DNA of 64,000 nt from Flavobacterium hiemivividum. GTDB taxonomy: Bacteria > Bacteroidota > Bacteroidia > Flavobacteriales > Flavobacteriaceae. This document shows positions 15,991-24,644 of this stretch, one piece after another. The translations under genes were made by a program, and so were the position numbers. The notes under the pieces were generated by a model. The model had not been told where the DNA came from. It did no database searches and saw nothing but the letters and a program-made list of their open reading frames with translations. The stretch is from NCBI RefSeq assembly GCF_004349145.1, contig NZ_SMFO01000003.1:124001-188000 (forward strand), written 5' to 3'. Position 1 is the first letter of the stretch, and each line of letters begins with the position of its first letter.

Positions 15991-16431
15991 GTGATGAACG
16001 AAAATAACAGAAAACAATTAAAAAAAACCGGACGCCGACCTAAAGAAGACCCGGCGAAGATTAGATATACAATTTCCTTTAATGAAGAAGAGCACAGCCG
16101 ATTTCTTTCGCTCTTTGACCAGTCGGGAATGCTGGTAAAGGCACATTTTATAACGTCCTGCATCTTTGAAAAAACGATAAAGACCATTCAAATTGATAAA
16201 GGAACAGTTGATTTTTATATGCGATTGACTTCGTTTCACAGTCAATTTCGCTCGGTCGGTGTAAATTATAACCAAGTTGTAAAGCTATTGTACAAGAATT
16301 TTTCAGAGAAAAAAGGATCTGCCTACCTCTATAAATTGGAAAAACAGACGATTGAAATGGTATTGTTATGCCAAAAAATCATTCAGCTAATCGAAGAATT
16401 TGAAGCAAATCATCTAAAAAAACAGGTCTAA
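15991..16431 (+). CDS. mobA: Mobilisation protein MobA (relaxosome accessory), 146 aa
   Basis: Basic N-terminus (NRKQLKKTGRRPKEDPAKIR) followed by IRYTISFNEEEHSRF, the strand-helix-helix beginning typical of ribbon-helix-helix relaxosome accessory proteins (MobC-type by function). The helical C-terminal half ends ELIEEF-like. The frame opens with GTG at 15991 and ATG at 15994; the ATG is the likelier start. It lies 2 bp before the relaxase gene and just right of the oriT dyad, which it probably binds. Confidence 0.85.
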   Translation: MMNENNRKQLKKTGRRPKEDPAKIRYTISFNEEEHSRFLSLFDQSGMLVKAHFITSCIFEKTIKTIQIDKGTVDFYMRLTSFHSQFRSVGVNYNQVVKLLYKNFSEKKGSAYLYKLEKQTIEMVLLCQKIIQLIEEFEANHLKKQV

Positions 16432-16433
16432 AA

Positions 16434-17720
16434 ATGATAGCAAAAATTGGAAGGAGCAGTAACTTATATGGTGCTTTGGCATACAATAATCTTAAAGTGG
16501 AAAAGGAAAACGGACAAATTCTGTTTGCCAATAAGATAATTGAAACACCAAGCGGGCATTATACTGTAGCACAATTGAGCCAATCTTTTACGCCTTATCT
16601 TATTGCAAATCGAAATACCGAAAAACACACGTTGCATATTTCGCTCAATCCCGACCCGAAAGATAATGTTAGTGATGAAAAATTTAGGGAGTTGGCAGAG
16701 CAGTATATGCGTGAAATGGGTTATGGCGAACAGCCTTTTGTCGTGTTCAAGCATACTGATATCGACAGAACGCACATACATATTGTTACGGTTTGTGTGA
16801 ATGAAGAAGGCAAAAAGATTTCAGATAAATTTGAGAAAATGCGGTCTATGAATGTGTGCCGAGAACTCGAAAGGCTACACGGATTGGTATCTCCAACAGA
16901 TAAGGAACACAAGCAGAACGATAAGATTTTTAGCCCTGTGAATTACCAGAAAGGTGATGTAAAAAGTCATATAGCTTCGGTAGTCCGGCATTTACCGAAC
17001 TATTACCAATACCAGACATTGGGCGAATACAACGCATTGCTTTCGTTATTCAATATTACTACTGAAAAAGTTGAAGGCAAATTAAATGGAAAAATAAAAC
17101 AGGGTTTATTGTACATTCCATTAAATGAAAAAGGCGAAAGAGCTGGACATCCGTTCAAGGCTTCCTTATTCGGAAAGAACGCAGGGCTACCGGCTTTGGA
17201 ATTGCATTTTGCAAAAAGCAAAGAGGCTTTAAAAGACCACCCAACTAAACAGACTTTAAAATCAGCCATTAATATCGCTTTAAAATCAGCTTCGGATGAA
17301 TTGGGTTTTAAAAAACAGTTAGCAGAACAAGGAATTAATTTAGTGGTACGGAGAAATGATGCAGGGCGTATTTACGGAATAACGTTTATTGACCACAATT
17401 CTAAAACGGTTTGGAACGGTTCACGATTAGGAAAGGAACTTTCTGCAAATACCTTTAATGATTATTGGAACAATAATATCAAACCAGAGATTAACGAGCC
17501 TGCCGTACAACCACCAAAAATATCCACATCAAATGATGCGGATATTCCTGCGGAAGAACCACACCATTTGTTCGACTTCCTGAATACTAATGAAAAACAC
17601 GAAGACGGTTTGATTGAAGCATTAGGCGGTTTATTGCCCGAAGCGCAGGGCGAAGATTATGAGGAACTGGATTTTGCTAATAAAATGAAGAAGAAAAGAA
17701 AACGCCAAAGAGGTCAGTAA
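16434..17720 (+). CDS. mobB: Relaxase MobB, 428 aa
   Basis: MobP-type relaxase. The catalytic Tyr is most likely Y17 in ALAYNNL, and the metal-binding histidine motif FKHTDIDRTHIHIV has H107, H114 and H116. The N-terminal ~190 residues are the nickase domain and the C-terminal part is a linker with a basic end (MKKKRKRQRGQ). It should cut and carry the transferred strand from the neighbouring oriT. The element's coupling protein mobC follows after one intervening gene. Confidence 0.92.
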   Translation: MIAKIGRSSNLYGALAYNNLKVEKENGQILFANKIIETPSGHYTVAQLSQSFTPYLIANRNTEKHTLHISLNPDPKDNVSDEKFRELAEQYMREMGYGEQPFVVFKHTDIDRTHIHIVTVCVNEEGKKISDKFEKMRSMNVCRELERLHGLVSPTDKEHKQNDKIFSPVNYQKGDVKSHIASVVRHLPNYYQYQTLGEYNALLSLFNITTEKVEGKLNGKIKQGLLYIPLNEKGERAGHPFKASLFGKNAGLPALELHFAKSKEALKDHPTKQTLKSAINIALKSASDELGFKKQLAEQGINLVVRRNDAGRIYGITFIDHNSKTVWNGSRLGKELSANTFNDYWNNNIKPEINEPAVQPPKISTSNDADIPAEEPHHLFDFLNTNEKHEDGLIEALGGLLPEAQGEDYEELDFANKMKKKRKRQRGQ

Positions 17721-17835
17721 TAATTCCAGCGTAAAAAGAGCTTTTAATAAACTCTGAATGAGATTTAGGAAGTCCGTATTACAATTAGTTTGGCTTTTTA
17801 TGTAAATTAGCCTCGAAGTATAAATAGGTTAGTAA

Positions 17836-18264
17836 ATGGGAATTAAGAGAAGTGTATATCTAATTTTACTGATTAGTATGGTTTGTCTGTCGTGTGGGCA
17901 GAAACAACAAAATCAGAACAGCTTTACATCAGACAATATGATGATAAGGATTGCGGAAATAGAAATTGAACCAAATTATCTTGATGAATATATAGTGATA
18001 CTTAAGGAAGAAGCAGAAGCTTCTGTGAGATTGGAGCCTGGAGTTATTTCAATTTATCCTATGTTTCATAAAGAAAATCCTAATCAAGTAAGAATATTGG
18101 AAATCTATGCTGACGAAGAAGCGTACAAAACACATTTGCAAACACCTCATTTCAAACATTACAAAACGGAAACCGCAAATATGGTTAAATCTTTGAAGTT
18201 GATTGATATGAGCGCTATAGATGGGCAGACGATGCCTCAAATATTTAAAAAATTAGATCAGTAG
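17836..18264 (+). CDS. ABM-domain (antibiotic biosynthesis monooxygenase-like) lipoprotein, 142 aa
   Basis: Signal peptide with lipobox MVCLSCGQ (Cys at about residue 21), then about 95 residues with the ABM pattern: an N-terminal strand MIRIAEIEIEPNYLDEYI, GVISIYPMFHKENPNQVRIL and a closing EAYKTHLQTPHFKHY. The family includes putative quinol monooxygenases. Being an envelope lipoprotein is less usual. It is wedged between mobB and mobC, where no conjugation gene is expected, and so is likely a passenger. Substrate unknown. Confidence 0.75.
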   Translation: MGIKRSVYLILLISMVCLSCGQKQQNQNSFTSDNMMIRIAEIEIEPNYLDEYIVILKEEAEASVRLEPGVISIYPMFHKENPNQVRILEIYADEEAYKTHLQTPHFKHYKTETANMVKSLKLIDMSAIDGQTMPQIFKKLDQ

Positions 18265-18346
18265 ATTTAACGTTAAGTAAACCATTACAACAACAGTTTT
18301 TAGCCAATTAGCCAAGCAATTTGAGGTTGAACGGTTTTCTAATCCA

Positions 18347-18416
18347 GCCAAATACTGCCACGATCCGCCAAATACTGCCACATCGGTATAGCCACTATAT
18401 AGAGCCTTTAAATTCA
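18347..18416 (+). promoter_or_regulatory. Element-type promoter of mobC (two identical repeat units)
   Basis: GCCAAATACTGCCAC occurs twice, identically, at 18347-18361 and 18367-18381, starts 20 bp apart. After 27 bp follows TAAATTCA (18409-18416), the same box found before the HTH pair at 912-919. This is the best-preserved instance of the shared promoter architecture. The leader to the mobC ATG is about 20 nt. Confidence 0.6.
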
Positions 18417-18442
18417 CGCCCGAACATTAAAACTAAAAAATA

Positions 18443-20440
18443 ATGCAGGGAGAAGACGATTTAAGAGGGCTTGCCAAGATTATGGCTTTTATGCGGGCAG
18501 TCAGTATTCTTTTGGTACTGATGCACCTTTATTGGTTTTGTTATGGTTTCTTTATGGAACGTGGCTGGACATTAGAAGTGATCAATAAAATATTAGGAAA
18601 TTTCCAACGAACAGCAGGACTGTTTTCACATACCCTTTACACTAAAGTATTTGCCACAGTATTGCTGGCTTTAAGCTGTCTGGGTACGAAAGGCGTGAAG
18701 AATGAGAAGATAACCTTGTCGAAAATTTATGCGGCTTTAGGAGTTGGATTTGCACTGTTCTTCCTGAACACGCCACTGTTAAAGTTGTCGCCGATCATAG
18801 GCCCATTCTTTTATATACTGACTATCGGCTTAGGTTATATTGCCTTGATGATGGCTGGTGTTTGGATAAGTAGACTACTGAAAAACAATCTCATGGATGA
18901 TGTTTTCAATATGGAGAATGAAAGCTTTATGCAGGAAACCAAATTGATGGAAAATGAATATTCGGTCAATCTTCCCACAAAATTTTATTACAAAAACAAA
19001 TGGAATAACGGCTGGATAAACATCGTCAATCCTTTTCGGGCAACCATTGTTTTAGGAACGCCAGGTTCCGGAAAATCGTATGCTATCGTAAACAACTATA
19101 TCAAGCAACAGATTGAGAAAGGGTTCTCAATGTACATCTACGATTTCAAGTTTGACGACCTTTCTACTATTGCTTATAACCATCTTTTGAAACACGGCGA
19201 TAAGTACAAAGTTCAACCCAAATTTTACGTCATCAACTTTGACGACCCGAGAAAGAGCCACCGATGTAATCCACTCAATCCAGATTTTATGACGGACATC
19301 TCTGATGCTTACGAAGCAGCATATACCATAATGCTGAACCTCAACCGAAGCTGGATACAAAAGCAGGGCGATTTCTTTGTGGAAAGCCCAATTATTTTGT
19401 TAGCAGCAATTATCTGGTATCTCAAAATCTATGATAATGGGAAATACTGCACCTTTCCACACGCCATTGAATTACTGAACAAGAAGTATTCGGATGTATT
19501 CACTATCCTTACTTCATATCCTGATCTGGAAAATTATCTTTCGCCGTTTATGGATGCGTGGCAAAGTGGTGCACAAGACCAATTACAGGGGCAGATTGCA
19601 TCAGCAAAAATTCCTTTATCAAGAATGATTTCGCCACAATTGTATTGGGTAATGACTGGCGATGATTTTTCACTGGACATCAACAATCCCAAAGAACCGA
19701 AAATCCTTTGTGTTGGAAACAATCCCGACCGTCAAAATATTTATTCGGCAGCTTTGGGATTGTATAATTCAAGGATTGTTAAACTCATTAATAAAAAAGG
19801 GCAATTAAAGAGTTCTGTTATTATTGATGAGTTGCCCACTATTTATTTTCGTGGATTAGATAATCTTATTGCAACTGCCCGAAGTAATAAGGTGGCAGTT
19901 TGTTTAGGCTTTCAGGATTTTTCGCAATTGATAAGGGATTATGGCGATAAAGAAGCAAAGGTTATCCAAAACACTGTGGGCAATATATTTTCGGGTCAGG
20001 TAGTTGGCGAAACTGCAAAGAGCCTTTCGGAAAGGTTCGGGAAAGTATTGCAAAAGCGTCAAAGTATATCAATCAACCGAAATGATACGTCAACTTCCAT
20101 TTCCACACAATTAGATAGTCTTATTCCAGCTTCCAAAATTTCAACACTAACACAAGGTATGTTTGTGGGGGCTGTCTCCGATAACTTTGATGAACGTATC
20201 GAGCAAAAAATATTTCACGCTGAAATTGTTGTGGACAATGAAAAAGTTGCCGCAGAAACTAAAGTTTATCAGGAGATACCGCAAATCTTATCCTTTGTTG
20301 ATGAACACGGCGATGATAAAATGAAGCAGGAAATAGAAACGAATTATAAACAGATCAAACAAGATATTGTTCAGGTTATTAAAAAGGAATTGGAGCGGAT
20401 TAAGAATGATCCTGATTTACAGCATTTGGTGCAGGAATAA
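18443..20440 (+). CDS. mobC: MobC, type IV coupling protein (VirD4/TraG-like), 665 aa
   Basis: The N-terminal third holds several membrane segments (about residues 13-38, 60-85, 88-106 and 112-140). Then come Walker A GTPGSGKS at residues 205-212 and Walker B VIIDELPTIYF with D462/E463. The N-terminal YWFCY-like pattern (LYWFCYGF) is that of Bacteroidetes MobC/TraG coupling proteins. It hands the relaxase-DNA complex to the TraE-TraQ channel. The metal cargo begins right after its stop. Confidence 0.92.
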   Translation: MQGEDDLRGLAKIMAFMRAVSILLVLMHLYWFCYGFFMERGWTLEVINKILGNFQRTAGLFSHTLYTKVFATVLLALSCLGTKGVKNEKITLSKIYAALGVGFALFFLNTPLLKLSPIIGPFFYILTIGLGYIALMMAGVWISRLLKNNLMDDVFNMENESFMQETKLMENEYSVNLPTKFYYKNKWNNGWINIVNPFRATIVLGTPGSGKSYAIVNNYIKQQIEKGFSMYIYDFKFDDLSTIAYNHLLKHGDKYKVQPKFYVINFDDPRKSHRCNPLNPDFMTDISDAYEAAYTIMLNLNRSWIQKQGDFFVESPIILLAAIIWYLKIYDNGKYCTFPHAIELLNKKYSDVFTILTSYPDLENYLSPFMDAWQSGAQDQLQGQIASAKIPLSRMISPQLYWVMTGDDFSLDINNPKEPKILCVGNNPDRQNIYSAALGLYNSRIVKLINKKGQLKSSVIIDELPTIYFRGLDNLIATARSNKVAVCLGFQDFSQLIRDYGDKEAKVIQNTVGNIFSGQVVGETAKSLSERFGKVLQKRQSISINRNDTSTSISTQLDSLIPASKISTLTQGMFVGAVSDNFDERIEQKIFHAEIVVDNEKVAAETKVYQEIPQILSFVDEHGDDKMKQEIETNYKQIKQDIVQVIKKELERIKNDPDLQHLVQE

Positions 20441-20482
20441 AAAACAATATTCAACATAATATTTATGCTTTAATTTAAATCG

Positions 20483-20490
20483 TAAATTTG
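20483..20490 (+). promoter_or_regulatory. -7 element before the HMA-AraC regulator
   Basis: TAAATTTG matches TAnnTTTG and lies 33 bp before the ATG at 20523. No clear -33 TTG box at 19-21 bp. Confidence 0.4.
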
Positions 20491-20522
20491 GCTATTCTGC
20501 TTAATATGAATAGGTAATAAAT

Positions 20523-21086
20523 ATGACGACACTCTTTATTAAAAACATGGTTTGCAACCGCTGTATTATGGTAGTGCAAAATGAATTGGATAAATTAAGG
20601 TTGGATGTAAAAAACATCAAACTTGGAGAGGTAACATTGGACAAAGAATTGACGGATGAACAAAAGAAGAATTTTGACGCAGTACTTACCTCATTAGGGT
20701 TTGAACTAATTGACGATAAAAAAAGCCGCATCATTGAAAAGATAAAAAATATAATCATAGAGTTGGTTCATCATCAAGACAACGACACCAAAAACAACCT
20801 TTCAGATGTGCTAATCAGTAAACTGCACCACGATTATAATTACTTATCCAACCTGTTTTCGGAAATAGAAGGTACTACGATTGAAAAGTATTTTATTGCC
20901 CAAAAAATAGAGAAGGTGAAAGAACTATTGGTATATGATGAACTGTCTTTAAGTGAAATTGCTTTGCGTTTAAATTACTCAAGTGTAGCCTATTTAAGCA
21001 ACCAATTCAAAAAGGTAACAGGACTTACCCCAAGTTATTTCAAGCAAATACGAGAGGATAAAAGAAAACCTTTGGATAAGGTCTAA
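20523..21086 (+). CDS. AraC-type regulator with heavy-metal-associated (HMA) N-domain, 187 aa
   Basis: Residues 1-70 form an HMA-like domain with the metal ligand pair C11-x-x-C14 (FIKNMVCNRCIMVVQ), and residues 85-180 are an AraC DNA-binding domain (EIALRLNYSSVAYLSNQFKK, then GLTPSYFKQIR). So this is a direct metal-sensor/regulator fusion. It stands at the head of the copper cargo, 86 bp before the CopA gene, and is the natural candidate for its copper-responsive regulator. Which metal it senses is not shown by the sequence; Cu(I) is the likeliest. Confidence 0.85.
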   Translation: MTTLFIKNMVCNRCIMVVQNELDKLRLDVKNIKLGEVTLDKELTDEQKKNFDAVLTSLGFELIDDKKSRIIEKIKNIIIELVHHQDNDTKNNLSDVLISKLHHDYNYLSNLFSEIEGTTIEKYFIAQKIEKVKELLVYDELSLSEIALRLNYSSVAYLSNQFKKVTGLTPSYFKQIREDKRKPLDKV

Positions 21087-21172
21087 ATAAATCTTACAAA
21101 TCATTCCCAAAATTCCACAAGGAAAAAATGGAAACAAAATGGAACTTTGTATCACAATAAAACTCAAACAAA

Positions 21173-23713
21173 ATGGTACACAAATATCAAGTAACAGGTA
21201 TGACCTGTGGAGGTTGCGAAGCAAAGGTGAAATTGGCTTTATTAAAGGTTGAAAATGTGACAAATGTTGAAGTTTCAAAAGATGAAAACTCAGCTACCCT
21301 GACAATGGATAAACACATTCCAACTACACAATTGCAAGAAGCATTAACCGCTGTTGGAAAATATACCATAGAAATGAGCAATAACAAAAGCCCACAACAT
21401 ACCACGACAAATGAACCAGTGGCAAAATCCTGCTGCTCCGCTCATTCTCACGATGATAAAAAAACAATCGAAGTGACTAGCAATATAAGAGGCAAATACT
21501 ATTGCCCAATGCATTGTGAAGGCGATAAAACCTATGATAAAGCTGGCGATTGCCCTGTTTGTGGAATGCATTTGGTAAAAGAAGCAGAATTGGATGTAAA
21601 GAAAACGATGTACACCTGTCCAATGCATCCCGAAGTTATTCAAGATAGTCCGGGTTCATGTCCTATATGCGGAATGGATTTAGTACCCATGGAACCAAGC
21701 GATTCCGAAGAAAAAAAAACCTATCTGGATTTGCTTAAAAAAATGAAAATAGCAACTCTCTTTACGGTGCCAATTTTCATTATTGCCATGATGGAAATGG
21801 TGCATAACAATCCGTTATTTCAAATAATGGACAGTAACATGTGGAACTGGGTGCAATTTCTGTTTTCAATTCCTGTTATTTTCTATGCTGGTTGGATGTT
21901 TTTTGTACGAGCTTGGAAATCCATAATCACTTGGAATCTAAACATGTTTACCCTTATCGGAATAGGAACTGGAGTTGCATTTTTGTTTAGTATTGTAGGA
22001 ATGCTGTTTCCGAATATTTTTCCCGAAGAATTTAAAACCGAACACGGAACCATTCATCTTTATTTTGAAGCGGCAACAGTAATCATTACACTGGTCTTGT
22101 TGGGACAATTGTTAGAAGCAAGAGCACATAGCCAAACCAGTGGAGCTATAAAAGCGTTATTACAATTAGCGCCAACCGAAGCTACTTTGATTGGTGAAGG
22201 GGGCGATAAAGTGATTTCCATTCATGATATTAAGAAAGGTGATTTATTACGCGTAAAACCAGGAGATAAAATTCCAGTTGACGGAAAAATAACCGATGGT
22301 GAAGGCAGTATTGATGAAGCAATGATTACAGGAGAGCCAATTCCCGTTGACAAAAAGAAAGACGATAATGTAATTTCGGGAACAATCAACGGGAACAAAT
22401 CATTTGTAATGATGGCCGAAAAAGTAGGTTCTGAAACATTACTTTCTCAAATTGTACAAATGGTTAACGATGCTTCTCGTTCAAGAGCACCCATTCAAAA
22501 ATTAGCCGATAGTATTTCTAAATATTTTGTACCCATTGTAGTAATCATTTCAGTAATTACTTTTTTTGTTTGGGCACTATTTGGTCCAGAACCAGCGAAG
22601 GTTTATGGATTTATAAATGCCATTGCAGTTTTAATCATAGCTTGTCCTTGTGCTTTAGGTTTAGCCACGCCGATGTCTGTGATGGTGGGTGTGGGCAAAG
22701 GAGCACAATCTGGTGTATTAATTAAAAATGCCGAAGCCTTAGAAAATATGAATAAGGTGGATGTTTTAATAACAGATAAAACAGGAACGCTAACAGAGGG
22801 AAAACCTTCGGTAGAAAAAATTTACGCATCAACTAATAACGAGGATGATTTATTGCAAAATATAGCTTCCTTAAACCAATACAGTGAACATCCATTGGCA
22901 CAAGCAGTAGTCAATTATGCCAAAACAAAATCTATTTCATTAATTGGAGTCAAAGATTTTGAAAATGTTACAGGAAAAGGAGTTACAGGAACGGTTACCA
23001 ATAGAAAAGTAGCATTAGGCAATAAAAAACTAATGGAACAGGTTAAGGCAACTATTTCTGACGATTTAGAAAACAAAATTATTGCAGAACAAAAACTTGG
23101 TAAAACGGTTTCTTACATTGCTGTTGATGGTGTTACAGTTGGTTTTGTTTCAATTACCGATGCGATAAAAACTTCGAGTGCAGCAGCGATAAAAGAACTA
23201 ATGCTTCAAGGTGTAGAAGTAATTATGCTTACTGGTGACAATGTTAATACAGCCAAAGCAGTAGCGGATGAATTAGGTTTATCTTCCTATAAAGCAGGAT
23301 GCTTACCCGAAGATAAACTCAACGAAATTAAACGTTTACAAGCAGAAGGGAAAATTGTAGCTATGGCTGGTGATGGTATAAATGATGCTCCGGCATTAGC
23401 ACAAGCCAATATCGGAATAGCTATGGGAACTGGAACCGATGTAGCCATAGAAAGTGCCAAAATAACTTTAGTAAAAGGCGATTTATTAGGTATCGTTAAA
23501 GCAAAAAATTTGAGCCATGCTGTTATGAAAAACATCAAGCAAAATTTATTCTTTGCCTTTTTCTACAATGTGCTTGGTGTTCCAATTGCAGCAGGTATTT
23601 TATATCCGTTTTTTGGAATTTTATTATCTCCAATGATTGCAGCTTTAGCAATGTCTTTAAGTTCTGTATCGGTAATCGTAAATGCATTGCGATTACGCAG
23701 TTTTAAACTTTAA
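21173..23713 (+). CDS. copA: Cu(I)-type P1B ATPase CopA, 846 aa
   Basis: Exports Cu(I) (or Ag(I)) across the inner membrane. In order: HMA domain with GMTCGGC (C12, C15), two short Cys/Met modules (YYCPMHCEGD... near 108-140 and MYTCPMHPEV... near 144-178) of the heavy-metal-binding type, membrane segments, CPC at 491-493, phosphorylation motif DKTGT at D535, TGDN and GDGINDAP. The MSLSSVS and YN signatures of the last two helices mark the Cu(I) subgroup. Length is normal for the Bacteroidota form with extra N-terminal modules. A remnant copper-chaperone gene follows. Confidence 0.93.
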   Translation: MVHKYQVTGMTCGGCEAKVKLALLKVENVTNVEVSKDENSATLTMDKHIPTTQLQEALTAVGKYTIEMSNNKSPQHTTTNEPVAKSCCSAHSHDDKKTIEVTSNIRGKYYCPMHCEGDKTYDKAGDCPVCGMHLVKEAELDVKKTMYTCPMHPEVIQDSPGSCPICGMDLVPMEPSDSEEKKTYLDLLKKMKIATLFTVPIFIIAMMEMVHNNPLFQIMDSNMWNWVQFLFSIPVIFYAGWMFFVRAWKSIITWNLNMFTLIGIGTGVAFLFSIVGMLFPNIFPEEFKTEHGTIHLYFEAATVIITLVLLGQLLEARAHSQTSGAIKALLQLAPTEATLIGEGGDKVISIHDIKKGDLLRVKPGDKIPVDGKITDGEGSIDEAMITGEPIPVDKKKDDNVISGTINGNKSFVMMAEKVGSETLLSQIVQMVNDASRSRAPIQKLADSISKYFVPIVVIISVITFFVWALFGPEPAKVYGFINAIAVLIIACPCALGLATPMSVMVGVGKGAQSGVLIKNAEALENMNKVDVLITDKTGTLTEGKPSVEKIYASTNNEDDLLQNIASLNQYSEHPLAQAVVNYAKTKSISLIGVKDFENVTGKGVTGTVTNRKVALGNKKLMEQVKATISDDLENKIIAEQKLGKTVSYIAVDGVTVGFVSITDAIKTSSAAAIKELMLQGVEVIMLTGDNVNTAKAVADELGLSSYKAGCLPEDKLNEIKRLQAEGKIVAMAGDGINDAPALAQANIGIAMGTGTDVAIESAKITLVKGDLLGIVKAKNLSHAVMKNIKQNLFFAFFYNVLGVPIAAGILYPFFGILLSPMIAALAMSLSSVSVIVNALRLRSFKL

Positions 23714-23986
23714 ATGAATTATTCAATAAACAAAATGGAAAAGAATAATCAAGACTTACGATTCAAAACAAATATTAACTGTGGTGGATGTGTAGCATCT
23801 GTAAAACCTCATTTGGATAATGCCGATGGTATATGACATTGGGAAGTAGATACAACTAAAGACAAGGTGCTTACCGTAAAATCAGAAGGAATTACACAAG
23901 AACAGGAAATTGAAACTGTACAGAAAGCAGGTTTTAAAATAGAACCATTAAACAAAGATAATTTACTTATCCTAATACCTGTTTAG
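23714..23986 (+). pseudogene. Broken HMA (copper-chaperone-like) gene with in-frame TGA
   Basis: The frame from ATG 23735 (an in-frame ATG also at 23714) reads MEKNNQDLRFKTNINCGGC and continues as an HMA fold for 84 codons to TAG at 23984-23986. Codon 34 (counted from 23735) is TGA at 23834-23836, in the loop after VKPHLDNADGI. Reading on through the TGA restores the rest of the domain, HWEVDTTKDKVLTV and GITQEQEIETVQKAGF. It is probably a CopZ-like chaperone lost by a point mutation, lying directly after copA. Confidence 0.75.
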
Positions 23987-24096
23987 TTATTTAACTTATA
24001 ACAAACACTTTAGGTAATTCACTGTATATTTATTTTAATAAGCATAAAAAGGACTATGCAGACTAGTGATTTAGACATTTTATCTATAATTCTGTG

Positions 24097-24154
24097 TTTG
24101 CAGTTCACGAAAGTGCAAAATATAGCAATTAAAAGAAATAATTTCATAATTTTG
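24097..24154 (+). promoter_or_regulatory. Dyad and -7 box of the first Cys-rich protein gene
   Basis: TTTGCA 24097-24102 and TGCAAA 24114-24119 form a dyad with further inner symmetry. TAATTTTG (24147-24154) is a good -7 box only 2 bp before the GTG at 24157. The predicted transcript start then falls on or just after the start codon, suggesting a leaderless mRNA. The TTTGCA dyad recurs, more tightly spaced, before the gene at 30198. Confidence 0.45.
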
Positions 24155-24156
24155 TA

Positions 24157-24549
24157 GTGTTGAAAAATTTGAGTAAACATATCAGCTTTGTCATCTTACT
24201 ATGTTTGGGCTTTTTCCTAATGCCAAGCATAAGCTATGCTTGTGCAAAAAAAACAACTAAGACAGAGCAAAAGTCCTGCTCAAAAGATCAATCTGCAAAA
24301 GCAGAACATAAAAGCAGTTGCAAGGACAAGTCCTGTAAAAAATGTAAAGATGGTCACGACTGCGACGGCAATTGTAAGCACAGTTCTTGTGGATGCAGCA
24401 CTTCTTCATCTTCTGTAAGCTTACCAATACCAGTAGATTTAAAAACAGCTGACCCTTTTGCTGAAATTAAAAAGCAAAAATTCGGTTTCAAAGAAGCCTA
24501 CTATTCTTCAGGCTACTCTTCCATTTGGCAACCACCTAAAATAAGCTAA
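24157..24549 (+). CDS. Secreted Cys/Lys-rich metallothionein-like protein, IW-Q-PPK tail, 130 aa
   Basis: A signal peptide (residues 1-28, ending ISYACA) is followed by about 50 residues very rich in Cys, Lys and His (CKDKSCKKCKDGHDCDG), suited to bind soft metals. The C-terminal tail reads SGYSSIWQPPKIS, shared with the proteins at 30198 and 39146. Starts are GTG at 24157 or TTG at 24160, with no ATG. It opens a transcript with the HMA-DUF3347, DUF305 and multicopper oxidase genes. A periplasmic or surface copper binder is likely. It is not a member of any family I can name with certainty, though the tail ties it to DUF6660 proteins. Confidence 0.7.
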   Translation: MLKNLSKHISFVILLCLGFFLMPSISYACAKKTTKTEQKSCSKDQSAKAEHKSSCKDKSCKKCKDGHDCDGNCKHSSCGCSTSSSSVSLPIPVDLKTADPFAEIKKQKFGFKEAYYSSGYSSIWQPPKIS

Positions 24550-24644
24550 AACGATGGCTTGTTAGCCATACGTGTGCCTTGTCGAAAGCTGAATCCAGTT
24601 TTCGCAAACTCTTCGTATATCTTATTAAATAAAAAAAAATAAAA

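Noticed and set aside
23834..23836. In-frame TGA in the HMA gene as a selenocysteine codon
   Set aside because: No selenocysteine-insertion-like hairpin is seen just after it, and no selenium genes are in the window; a point mutation is simpler.
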